A stretch of DNA of 64,000 nt from NCBI RefSeq assembly GCF_032884065.1, contig NC_088872.1, positions 5,388,186 through 5,452,185 of the forward strand. The letters are read 5' to 3'. Origin of the DNA: Artemia franciscana (taxonomy: Eukaryota > Arthropoda > Branchiopoda > Anostraca > Artemiidae). The first letter of the stretch is position 1; each line of letters opens with the position of its first letter. The translations under genes were made by a program, and so were the position numbers. Below the pieces are notes generated by a model. The model was not told the DNA's origin, searched no databases, and worked only from the letters and a program-made list of their open reading frames with translations. Of the stretch, positions 22,930 through 32,635 are shown piece after piece.

Positions 22930-24410
22930 AGGGCTTGGCAGACATGGTCATGTAATCAATAAGGCATTCCAGATTGCAAGCTGATAGCAAGAACGCTTAC
23001 AATGTTCCACAAGCGTCTCCTCTGTAGAAGGCAACGCTTTCAGCTCCTTCTTACGAGGGCATAAGTGTGCTCTTAAATCATTGAGGGCAAACTGATTAGG
23101 ATCCCTTCCATAAGCGCTGATTATCAGCTTTATTGCAACATCTTGGAAGGAGAACATGCTGGCTTCTGTGAAGGTTTCAGCTCTCAACTTCTGTATGGCA
23201 TACTGAATCTTCTTGTACAGACTGCTCTTCTTGGCGGAAGCTAAGAATGTTTGTTTTCCTTTGGAGAAAAAGTAACTCATTGTGTCACACCCCGAAATGC
23301 AGTGAATGAACGCCAGGGAGTTCAACATTTGCTTCTCCGTTCTCCCCAGGAAAAATGTTAACGAGACGATGGAATTGGCCCACTAGTATCACAACTATAT
23401 CAGTGTCATAAGCACAAACAGTCACCCTTTCAAAGCCGTTCCTGGAACAAAAGGCAACTTGCAGAGCCATTCTCGTGTCCGCTTCCTCATGTGTGCTACA
23501 CAGAAATTCCTCGAAACTGAGTGAATCAACATCATTGCTTAAAGATCAAATCCTCTAGATAGTCATACACGCAAGGTGTCGGCAGTACTTAAGCTGTCTA
23601 TACAGTCAAACCCATTTGCTTCACATGTTTCATAAATTACTTACATCAAATTTGCTTTGCTCTTTGTATTTTCAACAATATTTGTCCAGTTTCTAATTTT
23701 TGAGCTCGTCGAGAAGCAGTAGATTGTCGAGCAGCAACCACGTAACTGGTAACACCCACTGCAGTTCTTCAGAGATATACTGCCACCATTTTGATCAGTG
23801 TGACCAAACAGTCCGTCATACTTGTCACCCACGATATGAATTTCACTTGCTGTTTCAAGTATCCCTTTCAACACAGTTTTAAGCAATCGTATGGCATAGA
23901 TTTCGACGGTTTCGTGTTCAGCTGGTGGCTTTTGGCTAACCAGTGGCATAAAGTAGATAACAAAGGTTTCACGCCCATACAAGCAGCGTTCCTCTTCGAT
24001 TTTCGGGTTTTCAGGCCATCCAGGCAAACCACTGGCCTCTCTCAGAAAAATTGAAGGAGCATATGAGACGAGCTCTCTCAGGTGCAATACGGACACGGCC
24101 GTTTTTAAAGCATCATCTGCTTTTCGATACATTTTGAGCTATCTTCGTGGTGTGGAAATTACTTCGTGGTGTGGAATCAAACTGTAAAGTTTCATTCATA
24201 TTAAGAAGGTCATACAAAGCAGACGAATCTGATTGATGGTGGATTCAACAGTGTGATCTGGCGGCTCAAGGTTAAGGAGCCTGGTCGCCCTTTCACAATG
24301 AATTTTATCTTTGATTATCAAGAAGGCTATAGCATTAACGTTCGCGCAATGAGATCGCATTGCTAGGTAGCGCGTAAAATCTTCGCTAGGTGCACAAGTT
24401 AAGCGCAAAG
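22930..24410 (-). mobile_element. Decayed element-type protein (EEADTR / DTD / GCDT signature), broken
   Basis: Minus-strand pieces carry three spaced motifs: HEEADTRMALQ, then AYDTDIVVILVGQFHR, then FIHCISGCDTMSYFFSKGK. These are shared by a family of multicopy proteins seen across invertebrate genomes (typical forms EEADTR, DTDVLVL, GCDTVSAF.GRGK). An upstream piece with VGDKYDG may match that family's conserved aspartate-glycine motif. The sequence is clearly broken, with several interruptions, and is not a working gene. I do not know the class of element it came from. Many copies per genome and intronic position make a mobile origin likely, while a decayed host multigene family is possible. 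Confidence 0.55.
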
Positions 24411-24792
24411 AGGGTGTCCTAGCATGGAAAGATCTGGATCACATCGGGGGTGTTAGGTTGGGGGGATGGGAGAGAACTTGCAAATACTTAGTATTTCACA
24501 GAGTATAGCTTTTTCACGCTAATGTCGATCGGTTGAAGAACTCGTAAATTCTTAATGCTTGCAAGTGCAAATTAAAGCAAGGTAAATGTGAAAATTAGAG
24601 TGGAAATATATTACCCCCCATCTACTCTTGAAATCCCTCATTTATGGAATTGAATCTGAAATTGCACTCAAGGAGAAATATTCTACTAGACAAAATGCTC
24701 AAAAAAGCTTCCCAGAATAAAAATATACCTAATCATTGTTTTTTCCCTGTTTCTGCAGATACGCTCCTTTTGCCATTGGCGCAAGGAATTTT

Positions 24793-25010
24793 GAATGCGC
24801 CACCAGATTTATTCGTTTTCAGTGCTTTTTTCTGCCCTAGATTCCATATTCAAACCGTCTTTAGCTGGTTGAAATCTAGTAACTATTTTTTAGTGATCTA
24901 TGAATGTGCTACCAGATATATTCGTTTTCAGTGCTTTTTTTCTGCCCTAGATTCCATATTCAAACCTTCTTTAGCTGCTTGAAACCTGGTAACTATTTTC
25001 TAGCAATCTC
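24793..25010 (+). repeat. Tandem duplication, two units of 109 bp
   Basis: The segment beginning 'gaatg(c/t)gc(c/t)accagat' at 24793 is repeated from 24902 with few changes. Both copies include 'cgttttcagtgctttttt' and 'tgccctagattccatattca'. It lies just upstream of the duplicated PRMT9 exon start. Confidence 0.85.
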
Positions 25011-25159
25011 TCTTTATCTCGGGTCCTTGACTATTAGTCTGTTCAGATTTGTTTTCAAAGAAGAAAAAGCGTCAGTCGACTAATATTCGTGACTAATAGA
25101 TCAGACGATTTATCAGTTGATTCATGAATTTATCAGTGCATTACTTTTTCGGTTGATTC

Positions 25160-25266
25160 GTCAACTTTTTTCTTCTAGGGTGGTTTTGTTAATTTCAGAT
25201 CCATGGTGGATTGCTGTGTGAAATTGCTTGAAAGCATTTAAACATGCAATTGCTCGCTTTGGATTT
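25160..25266 (+). pseudogene. Diverged decoy copy of the PRMT9 exon start and its 3' splice site
   Basis: A TTTTCTTCTAG acceptor (AG at 25177-25178) is followed by sequence that resembles the first ~95 bases of the real exon at 25660, with about 80% identity and small deletions. 'ggtggattgct' and 'gcaattgctcgctttgga' are recognisable. It is frame-shifted relative to the real exon and is not coding. This is the oldest of the copies. Confidence 0.8.
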
Positions 25267-25338
25267 GTTCCAAACAAGTTTCACCAAGCAATCCACCATC
25301 AGCAATTTCTAAAACTGTCAAATCCACACTAGAAGAAA
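25267..25338 (-). repeat. Inverted copy of splice acceptor plus exon start, copy 1
   Basis: Read on the minus strand it gives TTTCTTCTAG followed by a version of the PRMT9 exon start. It differs from the real site (25650-25721) at 8 of 72 positions. It can pair with the direct copy at 25407-25478 across a 68-nt loop. Confidence 0.88.
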
Positions 25339-25416
25339 CAAGAGTTGATGAATCGTCAATTTGGTTCATCAGTTGATGATTTCTAACTTGTTTCATCCAT
25401 TTTTTTTTTCTTCTAG

Positions 25417-25514
25417 GGTGGATTTGATAATTTCAGAAATTTTTGATGGTGGATTGCTTGGTGAAAATTGTTTGGAAGTATTTGAAGATGCAATTACTCG
25501 CTTTGGAAATGTTC
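25417..25514 (+). pseudogene. Near-perfect decoy copy of the first 98 bases of the PRMT9 exon
   Basis: The acceptor AG is at 25415-25416 with the same polypyrimidine tract as the true exon. The 98 bases that follow appear identical to 25660-25757, encoding DLIISEIFDGGLLGEN and so on to RFGN. The copy then runs into the inverted repeat and an in-frame stop at 25574-25576, with no good donor. If spliced in, it would truncate PRMT9 within the catalytic domain. It lies 243 bp upstream of the real exon. Confidence 0.9.
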
Positions 25515-25582
25515 CAAACAAGTTTCACCAAGCAATCCACCATCAGCAATTTCTAAAACTGTCAAATCCACACTAGAAGAAA
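25511..25582 (-). repeat. Inverted copy of splice acceptor plus exon start, copy 2
   Basis: Identical or nearly so to 25267-25338. It can form a stem of about 72 bp (8 mismatches) with the true acceptor and exon start at 25650-25721, leaving a 67-nt loop. The true polypyrimidine tract and AG would lie inside the stem. Confidence 0.9.
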
Positions 25583-25659
25583 CAAGAGTTGATGAATCGT
25601 CAATTTGGTTCATCAGTTGATGATTTCTAACTTGTTTCACCAATTTTTTTTTCTTCTAG

Positions 25660-26604
25660 GGTGGATTTGATAATTTCAGAAATTTTTGATGGTGGATTGC
25701 TTGGTGAAAATTGTTTGGAAGTATTTGAAGATGCAATTACTCGCTTTGGAAATGTTTCTTATTCCTCACTAATTATCCCATATAGGGCAACATTCTACGT
25801 TGTCGGTGTTTCTAGTCTTAAAATACGGAATGAAAACAGAGCTGTAATCAACGATGGCGCTCTATATAGCAACGTGACAGACGCACCATATAACCTTGAA
25901 TTTCTAAATCCGGAAGACTTTGAATGCATAACTGATGAATTAAAGTTATTCCAAGTGGATTTTAGAAGTCTTGACTCAATAAGGAGTTGTCAAAACTATT
26001 CTGATAATATTAGTGTAAAGTGTATTAAGGATGGTTTAATTGATGCTTTTGTTGGTTGGTTTACGTTAGAACTAGATGAAGTAGAGACTTTGACCAATTC
26101 CCCAGGGACAGAGTCCTGCTGGGAGCAGGCAATATTTCCAACAAGAAAATTAGTTAATATTCAAAAGAATGATTGTCTCCCCTTACTTGTGAACATTTTA
26201 AAAGGAAATAAAAGCCATTTCGTAACTATTAAAGTAGATAGAGATGATGAAGTACTTGAAAATAAATTATTTGCGAGTTCTTTACTAGTGCACAGGCTAA
26301 ATGATCCTACTTTGATGAACTATATTAAGGAATGTTTGAATTACTTACAGCAGATTCAAAACAAAAACAGTATTGTGAAAGTTTTGCTTTTAAGTACAAG
26401 TTTTTTAGTGTTAGAAAATGATGTGAACGGTGTTGATTTTTTTGTGGATAGTTGTGTGGACGTACTTTTTAGTAAAAGTTTTGCAAGAATCTCGAGAGAA
26501 CAGGCTATTAAAGCAGATTTAAGATTCGATTTGATAGTTACTGAGTTGGTGCGTGAATCAGGAACATTGTCTCCAGAAGGATTTCAGAACTTGGAATTTT
26601 GGAG
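25660..26604 (+). CDS. PRMT9: PRMT9 large exon: catalytic core, beta-barrel and start of second methyltransferase-like domain
   Basis: Acceptor TTCTTCTAG|G (phase 2) and donor TGGAG|GTAATT (phase 2) bound 945 bases. It opens with VDLIISEIFDGGLLGEN, the double-E loop of arginine methyltransferases (human PRMT9 VSLVVTETVDAGLFGEG), with both glutamates kept. Further on are IKDGLIDAFVGWFTLELD (human IKEGILDAIMVWFVLQLD) and ESCWEQAIFP, the PRMT9 form of the THW loop (human ETCWEQAVYP). The last part covers the linker and ends LSPEGFQNLEFW (human FPKETLEFW). The active-site residues needed for catalysis appear intact. The neighbouring upstream DNA contains direct and inverted copies of this exon's beginning, so its use may depend on RNA folding. 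That regulatory idea is inference. Confidence 0.93.
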
Positions 26605-27268
26605 GTAATTTAATATGATGGGATTTTTTTTTTCTTCACATACAAAGCCAAAACACATCTTTTACAAAATGCTGTCGCACTAAGAAAAACTTTACAGTTT
26701 TGTAGACGTACGGCAATAACAATTAAAAATATATATTTCATTAAAAATGACAACATAACCATAGTCAACTCAAACTTCAAATCAATCTCTCTCATTAAAA
26801 AAAAAAACAACACAATATTTACTCCCCCCCCATAAAAAAACACATGGCAAAAAACAAAGGAAGACATTATATTCCTAAATTTTATTAGCATGCATGACAC
26901 TTTTCTCTTTCTATTAATACGTAGAAATTACGGTCAAACGACGGATTGAGTTAGACAGAAAAAAAAATTCATGTTTTAAAGATTCTTTGATAAGCTATCG
27001 TTTTTAGTTCTTGTAACCCTAGGTGAAAATCTTGAAAAATCAAGGGAAGGGGCAGGCACCTTCGCAGGTTTTTTTTGGGCCCAGTAACAAAGAATAATAA
27101 TTTGAAGAAGAAGCTCTTAAAAATTCAGTAATTTTTAGGATTTGGGGGAAGGGGGCCATGAGCCCCCTCCCTCACCCTGTATACGTCTCTGGGAGGGAGG
27201 TTCAAACCACGAATGGAGTGTATTTTCGGGTCAATATTTTTCAATTCTCCAGGGCAAAGAACAAAGAG
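26605..27268. other. PRMT9 intron, no gene
   Basis: AT-rich with homopolymer runs. A minus-strand frame at 26610-26900 is rich in F, V and K and has no family resemblance. Nothing else was seen. Confidence 0.4.
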
Positions 27269-27695
27269 AGAAATCTCAATGAAGAAACAAACAAACGTGA
27301 CTATGGCTAGCAGAAAGAAGAGATAAAAACCAAAAGGATATTTGGCTCGGATGAAACCGAAGTGTCTTCAACGCTGATGAAACAAAGATAAAAATTAAAA
27401 AACCTAAGAAAAAATTGAAACCAAACCAAGGAATAGTTGCTTTGGTGTTCTCATCGAAGTAACTCTATTAGCTTCTGTGACCTATGAGGTTCATTTGTGA
27501 CAATTGTAGATATTTATATTGGTTGTTTTGATTCCTTGGTTTTGGTTTTTATTTTTTTTTTAGTTTTTATCTTTGTTTCATCATCATTGGAGATACCTCG
27601 TTTTCATACAGGCGAAATATCCGCCTCGTTTTGGTCTTTATCTTTCCTTTCTACTGGTCATAGTCCCTTACATTTGTTTCTTCATTGAGATTTCT
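27269..27695. mobile_element. Foldback/MITE-type element with long inverted arms
   Basis: The left arm (27269-27434) and right arm (27531-27695) are imperfect reverse complements over about 165 bases. The outer ends read AGAAATCTCAATGAAGAAAC on both strands and the inner ends 'accaaggaat' against 'attccttggt'. The loop is about 96 bases. There is no coding capacity and the target duplication is unclear. It lies in the PRMT9 intron. A long hairpin of this kind in a transcript would be double-stranded RNA. Confidence 0.85.
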
Positions 27696-28195
27696 GCTAT
27701 TGAGACGTCATGGATGGCCAGTTCGGCTTAAGATCTTTCAATTTTGCAAAGTTTTTCAAGTAAGGAAAAATATTTCAAAGCCGAGATTAAGCCAACTTAT
27801 TTATAAGCCAGTTACTACTATCATTTGATATTCTAGAAGTTTTATTTGTTTTACAGAATGACTAGAACAGATTTGAGAGGATTTTTCAAAAATACGGATT
27901 GAAAAGTTTATCCCGCTTGCACGTTTTTTGTGGGTGGTGAGGGGCATAGCTTAGGGAGTGTCTTTTAATTAAAAAAAAATATATTCACGCATCATTTTCA
28001 AGATTAGAAGGGGTTGGGGTCTGGAATCACCCCTCTGTTGCTTCAAGTGTCTATTGCAAGTTAAGTTGAATTGTTCTCTTTTTCCTAGTTTAACGTTTTT
28101 GTCAACCTATTTTCACATCAATCTTTGCAAAAAGGTTACAAAGTATATTTTTATCCTTAGTCCTGAGTTGTTCAACCATAGTTCAAATCTTCCAG

Positions 28196-28355
28196 GAGCC
28201 ATCTTTCGACTGGTGGAATCTGCCTAACAAGGAGGCTAGTTATCTACATTCTACCTGTAAGATCAAAGTATTTGGAATTGAATAGTCGAGTCCATGACCC
28301 TGTTCTATTTACGAGAGAAGATTTGAAGTTCAGCAACAGTATTAATGAATATAAG
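28196..28355 (+). CDS. PRMT9: PRMT9 exon: C-terminal methyltransferase-like domain
   Basis: Acceptor AATCTTCCAG|G (phase 2) and donor TATAAG|GTACGG (phase 0). The translation SHLSTGGICLTRRLVIYILP matches human PRMT9 [20 protein letters not shown] in position and pattern. It continues with a charged stretch to FSNSINEYK (human FINQFQ). The second methyltransferase-like half is catalytically inactive in PRMT9 but structurally required, which is family knowledge. Confidence 0.9.
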
Positions 28356-28916
28356 GTACGGCGAACTTGTTTCTTGGCACCTATCTAGGAAGATGTTTTC
28401 GTACCCCGTCGTCCTATAAGAAAATTGTGATCTCTATAATGTTTCCTATAAACTCGTACTTATCCATTTTGGTTTTTATCGAAGTATGCCCCTCTCGAAA
28501 AAATCTGTATACTGGCATGCATTTTTTAATACCTTTTTTATTGTATTTTGCCTTTTTTGATCCTATATCATTTCTATTTTAAAGAGTCTTCATTATACAG
28601 TTTCGTTTCTTTGATCGACTTCCTCAACATTGAGATATCGAAATGACATCAGACATTAGATTTAGAAATCGACTAGGGGTAGATTATACTGCAAATATGG
28701 CAACGTGCTTAATTCAGCAAGATTAGATAACCTGACAAATTCAAACTATCCTATTACGCCTCGTGATGTGACGGTTGTTGAAGAACATTTTCTAAAGAAA
28801 ATTGTTCAATGCATGCATTCCATTCAATCTTGCTTGCTTTGATTTTTCCACCTTCCCTGACTAAGGCAAAAGCTCTTCCCGTTTCCATTGGTGTTGTTAT
28901 TCCGCTTAATATTGCT

Positions 28917-29070
28917 AAATAATAATAATAATAATTTATTTATATAATTATTTATTTATATATATATAATATTTATAATATATATATTATACTATTATAA
29001 TATTTATTTATAATATTTATAATATATATTTATTTAATATATATAATAATTAATTTATATATAATAATAC
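28917..29070. repeat. AT-only low-complexity tract
   Basis: Starts with (AAT)n and continues with TTTATA/ATATTTATA permutations. It is followed to 29250 by an A/C-rich stretch. It may be the tail of an old LINE on the minus strand, but no coding part remains to support that. Confidence 0.6.
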
Positions 29071-29904
29071 TTACAAAAGGGAAAAAGTGGAGTACAAGGA
29101 GAAAAACAAAGAACTACAAATAACACAAAGAACACAAAAAAAAACAAAAACAAATAACACAAATATAAGAAAAAAAAACATAACAATTTAGCAAAAGAGG
29201 CGGATAAGATGATTGTTAGGACCAAGACAGATTGGCGCTTCATCAATTAAATTTGAACTTCGAAAATGTAAGTATCATTTCCGTTAATTGCTATCTAAGC
29301 TTTTTAAATTTCCATATCCCCAATTTTGATGATATGTGATGGTTGAATATTACACTCGCAAAAAGAGAAGTGAAAATTCGTACTCCAAAATTGTAGCCCT
29401 ACAATTTTGTATGACAATACAATTGTCTACTCTATTTAGATTTTTTCATCGTTCCGTTTTTAACCTCTCTGACCTTTACCCTATGCTAAGATATAAGTTA
29501 TCACCTATTCTCAACCTTCTTACTTTTTGTTGCTGAATTTCGAAAAAAAGTCAGAACCGGCGTATCCTTGTATTATTACGGTTTGATCCGTTTGTTTAAT
29601 CATTGTTTTTTGTGTAAGCTTTTAGTAATCATACTTGTTTTCTCGCTATACAGTTATTAGTTTTCATTAAAATTGTGACAAATTTTGTACGTAATTTTGG
29701 CAAATCTCCCCTATTTTGCCTCTTGGTTGGGGGATCGAGTTGAAACTTTCTGATTTTTTTTGTGGAGGGGTAGGAGGTGACAATATATTTTGTGTTGGAG
29801 GTAAGGGGGCAAACATTTTTTCTACCATTCTTCCCTCACAAAAGAATGTGCTCTGTGGTCATTTTGCGTCCAACAGTCTCTGCTGCTATATATATATTTT
29901 TGTG

Positions 29905-29907
<3 letters not shown>

Positions 29908-29954
<47 letters not shown>

Positions 29955-30061
29955 TATATTTAAAACTATATTTAAAATTTGTGTATATATTTCAAGTTTT
30001 AAGTATATATTTTATATTTAAAACTTATATAAAATATGAATGTTTTATATTTAGATTAACG

Positions 30062-30152
<91 letters not shown>

Positions 30153-30155
30153 TAA
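29908..30155. repeat. Two TA microsatellites
   Basis: (TA)n runs at about 29908-29951 and 30067-30150 are separated by AT-rich sequence with TTTAAAA repeats. They lie directly before the PRMT9 terminal exon. Frames reading poly-IY are by-products. Confidence 0.9.
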
Positions 30156-30199
30156 TATATATATTTTATATTTTCTGATTTGTTTCCTTATTCTTTTAG

Positions 30200-30556
30200 A
30201 CTAGTCACTTCGAAGATATCGACCTGAGCTCAATCGACATTCTGTCTTTTTCAATACCGAAAAAGGCTCTAATTTTAGAATATGATGAATTTTATATTGA
30301 TAAATATACCTCCTGTAAATTCAAAGTGAACAAAAAAGGACAACTGGACGCATTTTTATATTGGTTTGAAACCAAGTCCTTTTCGAATGTATCATTCAAT
30401 ACAAGAAATAGTCGAAGTTTCAAAAAGGCTGCTTATATAGTAGACCCTGTTGAAGTTGAAGAAGGAGATGTATTGAATATTAGTGTAAGATATTCACCGG
30501 GATATTTGAATTTGAAATTGATTAGTGTTCAGAAATGTGATAAAACTAAAAATTGA
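30200..30556 (+). CDS. PRMT9: PRMT9 terminal exon
   Basis: Acceptor TTCTTTTAG|A in phase 0, frame open to TGA at 30554-30556. It encodes the end of the second methyltransferase-like domain: IPKKALILEYDEF (human LSKPVELLRLDLM), KGQLDAFLYWFE (human SGRLTAIPFWYH) and SFKKAAYIVDPVEVEEGDVLNISV (in human [24 protein letters not shown]). It extends some residues past the human C-terminus. Summing the exons found gives about 690 residues, against 845 in human. The shortfall is at the N-terminal TPR side, where an exon is missing. Degenerate copies of this exon and its 3' UTR lie downstream at 31000-31275. Confidence 0.93.
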   Translation, partial: TSHFEDIDLSSIDILSFSIPKKALILEYDEFYIDKYTSCKFKVNKKGQLDAFLYWFETKSFSNVSFNTRNSRSFKKAAYIVDPVEVEEGDVLNISVRYSPGYLNLKLISVQKCDKTKN

Positions 30557-30999
30557 TTTCTTGTCTGTTTAGTGCCTTGCCAAAATTAAATATTCCTGAA
30601 TGTGTATAATTGGTTCAAAAGGTTGATCGCTAAACCAGCAGGGTAATGGTGAGTATAATGTATTTTCCATTACTTAGAGTACGACAGTGTTACCAAGAGT
30701 TTCAGAGTTGCCAATAGATCCTTTCGCATGGCTTACAATCCTGTCACTGAGTTTTCAGACCATAGAGATAGAAAAAAGAATATAGTCCAGATTCGCGCAG
30801 AAATTAAGTTTTTGGGGAAAATACTCCTATAAAAACTAACAAGCATTTGTCGGAAGTCTTTTACTAGGATGTGCTACTACTAGTACCCATTGCAACAACA
30901 AGCCTCCTAAGGCCACATCGGCTACGCATGCTCCGCCCCGATCTGTTAAAAGCTTCACTCCTTCCTACCTTCTACTAAGTTTCAGTTTCCTTCGGACCT

Positions 31000-31275
31000 C
31001 TTCTTTCGAATGCATCATTCAAGACAATGGGTGATCGAAGTTTTAAAAAGGCAACTCATACTGTTGGCACTGTTGAGGTTCAGAAAAGGGAATATTTTGA
31101 TATTAGTGTAAATTGATGAATGTTTAGAAATTTAAATGAATAAATTTTCTTTTTTGTCTTTTTAGTTGATTGGCAGAATATCCCTGTAAGTTGATGAAGG
31201 TTTAAAAATGTAAAGGAAGTAAAACTGATTTTTATTTTGTCTTCTTATTTTATTGCCAAAATTAGATATCCCTGC
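31000..31275 (+). pseudogene. Decayed tandem copies of the PRMT9 terminal exon end and 3' UTR
   Basis: 31007-31110 resembles 30385-30490, with 'tcgaatg(c/t)atcattcaa-acaa' and 'cgaagttt-aaaaaggc' in the same order. It then has 'aatattttgatattagtgtaa' and a stop. The following UTR-like sequence ('ttgtctttttag' to 'ccctg') occurs twice more, at about 31150-31190 and 31230-31275, and matches 30560-30598. Similarity is roughly 75-80% by eye. These are fossil duplicates, not functional exons. Confidence 0.75.
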
Positions 31276-31279
31276 CAAA

Positions 31280-32630
31280 ATCTGTTAGAATCAAAAATAG
31301 GACAGGCAAAACAAGGAGGTACCGTAAGGATTATGTATATCCCAATGCTTAGAGTAATATACCTATTACGGGCCGGCTACCATTTTGCCGACACTTATTG
31401 GTATTTTTTTTGTCAACTATTGGCAGTTTTTGGGGAAATTTTCTTTAGTAGGGGTCGGTAGGTGGTTGAATATGCACATCTACTTCGAGACTATTGGAAT
31501 TTAGGCGGCAATACTGTAAAAATTGCAAATTTAAATTGCCTCCACTTTACAATATTATATTTTCTTGAGTTTTAGTAGCCTGTATGAGACTTGTGAAGCC
31601 AAAACCACGTTATTATCTATCAGTAACTGGCACATCGTTTTTCCTTGCGTCAGGGTATATTGAATGGCGTCTACATTCTGCACACCCTAGAAGCTACCCA
31701 TGACACGTGTTTAAAGTAAACATGTATCCTGGAATCAGGTTAGCCAAATTATAAGGATCGCCATGTAAACAAAATTTTTAGAAAAAAAATACTCATTAAA
31801 ATTATCTCGCTGAAATTTAATATCCCACAACGCACGAATTGAGGTTTCATCTTCTTCTATTTTAAGTTTTAGGTTGATTTTGTAGCACGAAATCAATTTT
31901 TAACTTAGGCTCTAAAAAAAAGAAGTTTTGCTACTAATCAAGGTTTAAGGTAGTATGTGCCATTTCCATTTAAAAATCCTTTAAGGTGTTTTGGAGGGGG
32001 AGGGGTATTAAAGTATTTTCTCCGTCACAGGCTAGTCATACTTGCATACAAACTATGTTGTATTTTGATCGTGTTACGTTCAAGTAGGAGATATTCTGCA
32101 GCTATTTAAGATACTCTTAACAAATGGTTAACCTACTGTATAATAATGTAATATTTTACTATTATGAAATGCTCAAGGACAAAGGAATAATAAAGGCCGG
32201 TCTTCGTCTTATCTTGTTTTTATCCAATGATTGGAATTAAGTATTCTCCCAAAGTTTGTGCAGACGATAGAACACAATTTGATATAGGGCACACGGCTTC
32301 TTAACCATCCTCTAGTTTTCGAATTTTGGTAAATTCAAAGACTTTCGATCCCTTTTTTGCTCGTTACACCAAAATATAAAACACGCCATTTACTTCAAAA
32401 TCCATTGCTAAGTCGATATTTCGAAGTTTGATAAATTTAGGAATGTTTAGACTAATTCGCTAGTTAAAAGATGAGCAAATCAACCAATGCGCGGTACTAC
32501 GCTCTTTACAAATATACAAATCACTGCTGTCGTAAATACCATTTTAAGCCCCTGAAATAACACTGTTTCTTTTTTTGCTTTTAAAACTAAGATAAAAACA
32601 CACCATTCAGTTCAAAATTCATTGCTAAGT
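31280..32630. other. Downstream of PRMT9, no gene
   Basis: Unremarkable AT-rich DNA. Short open frames have no family resemblance. Nothing else was found. Confidence 0.4.
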
Positions 32631-32635
32631 CTACA

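Noticed and set aside
29716-30178. Frames reading long IYIYIY stretches
   Set aside because: Products of the TA microsatellites before the PRMT9 terminal exon.
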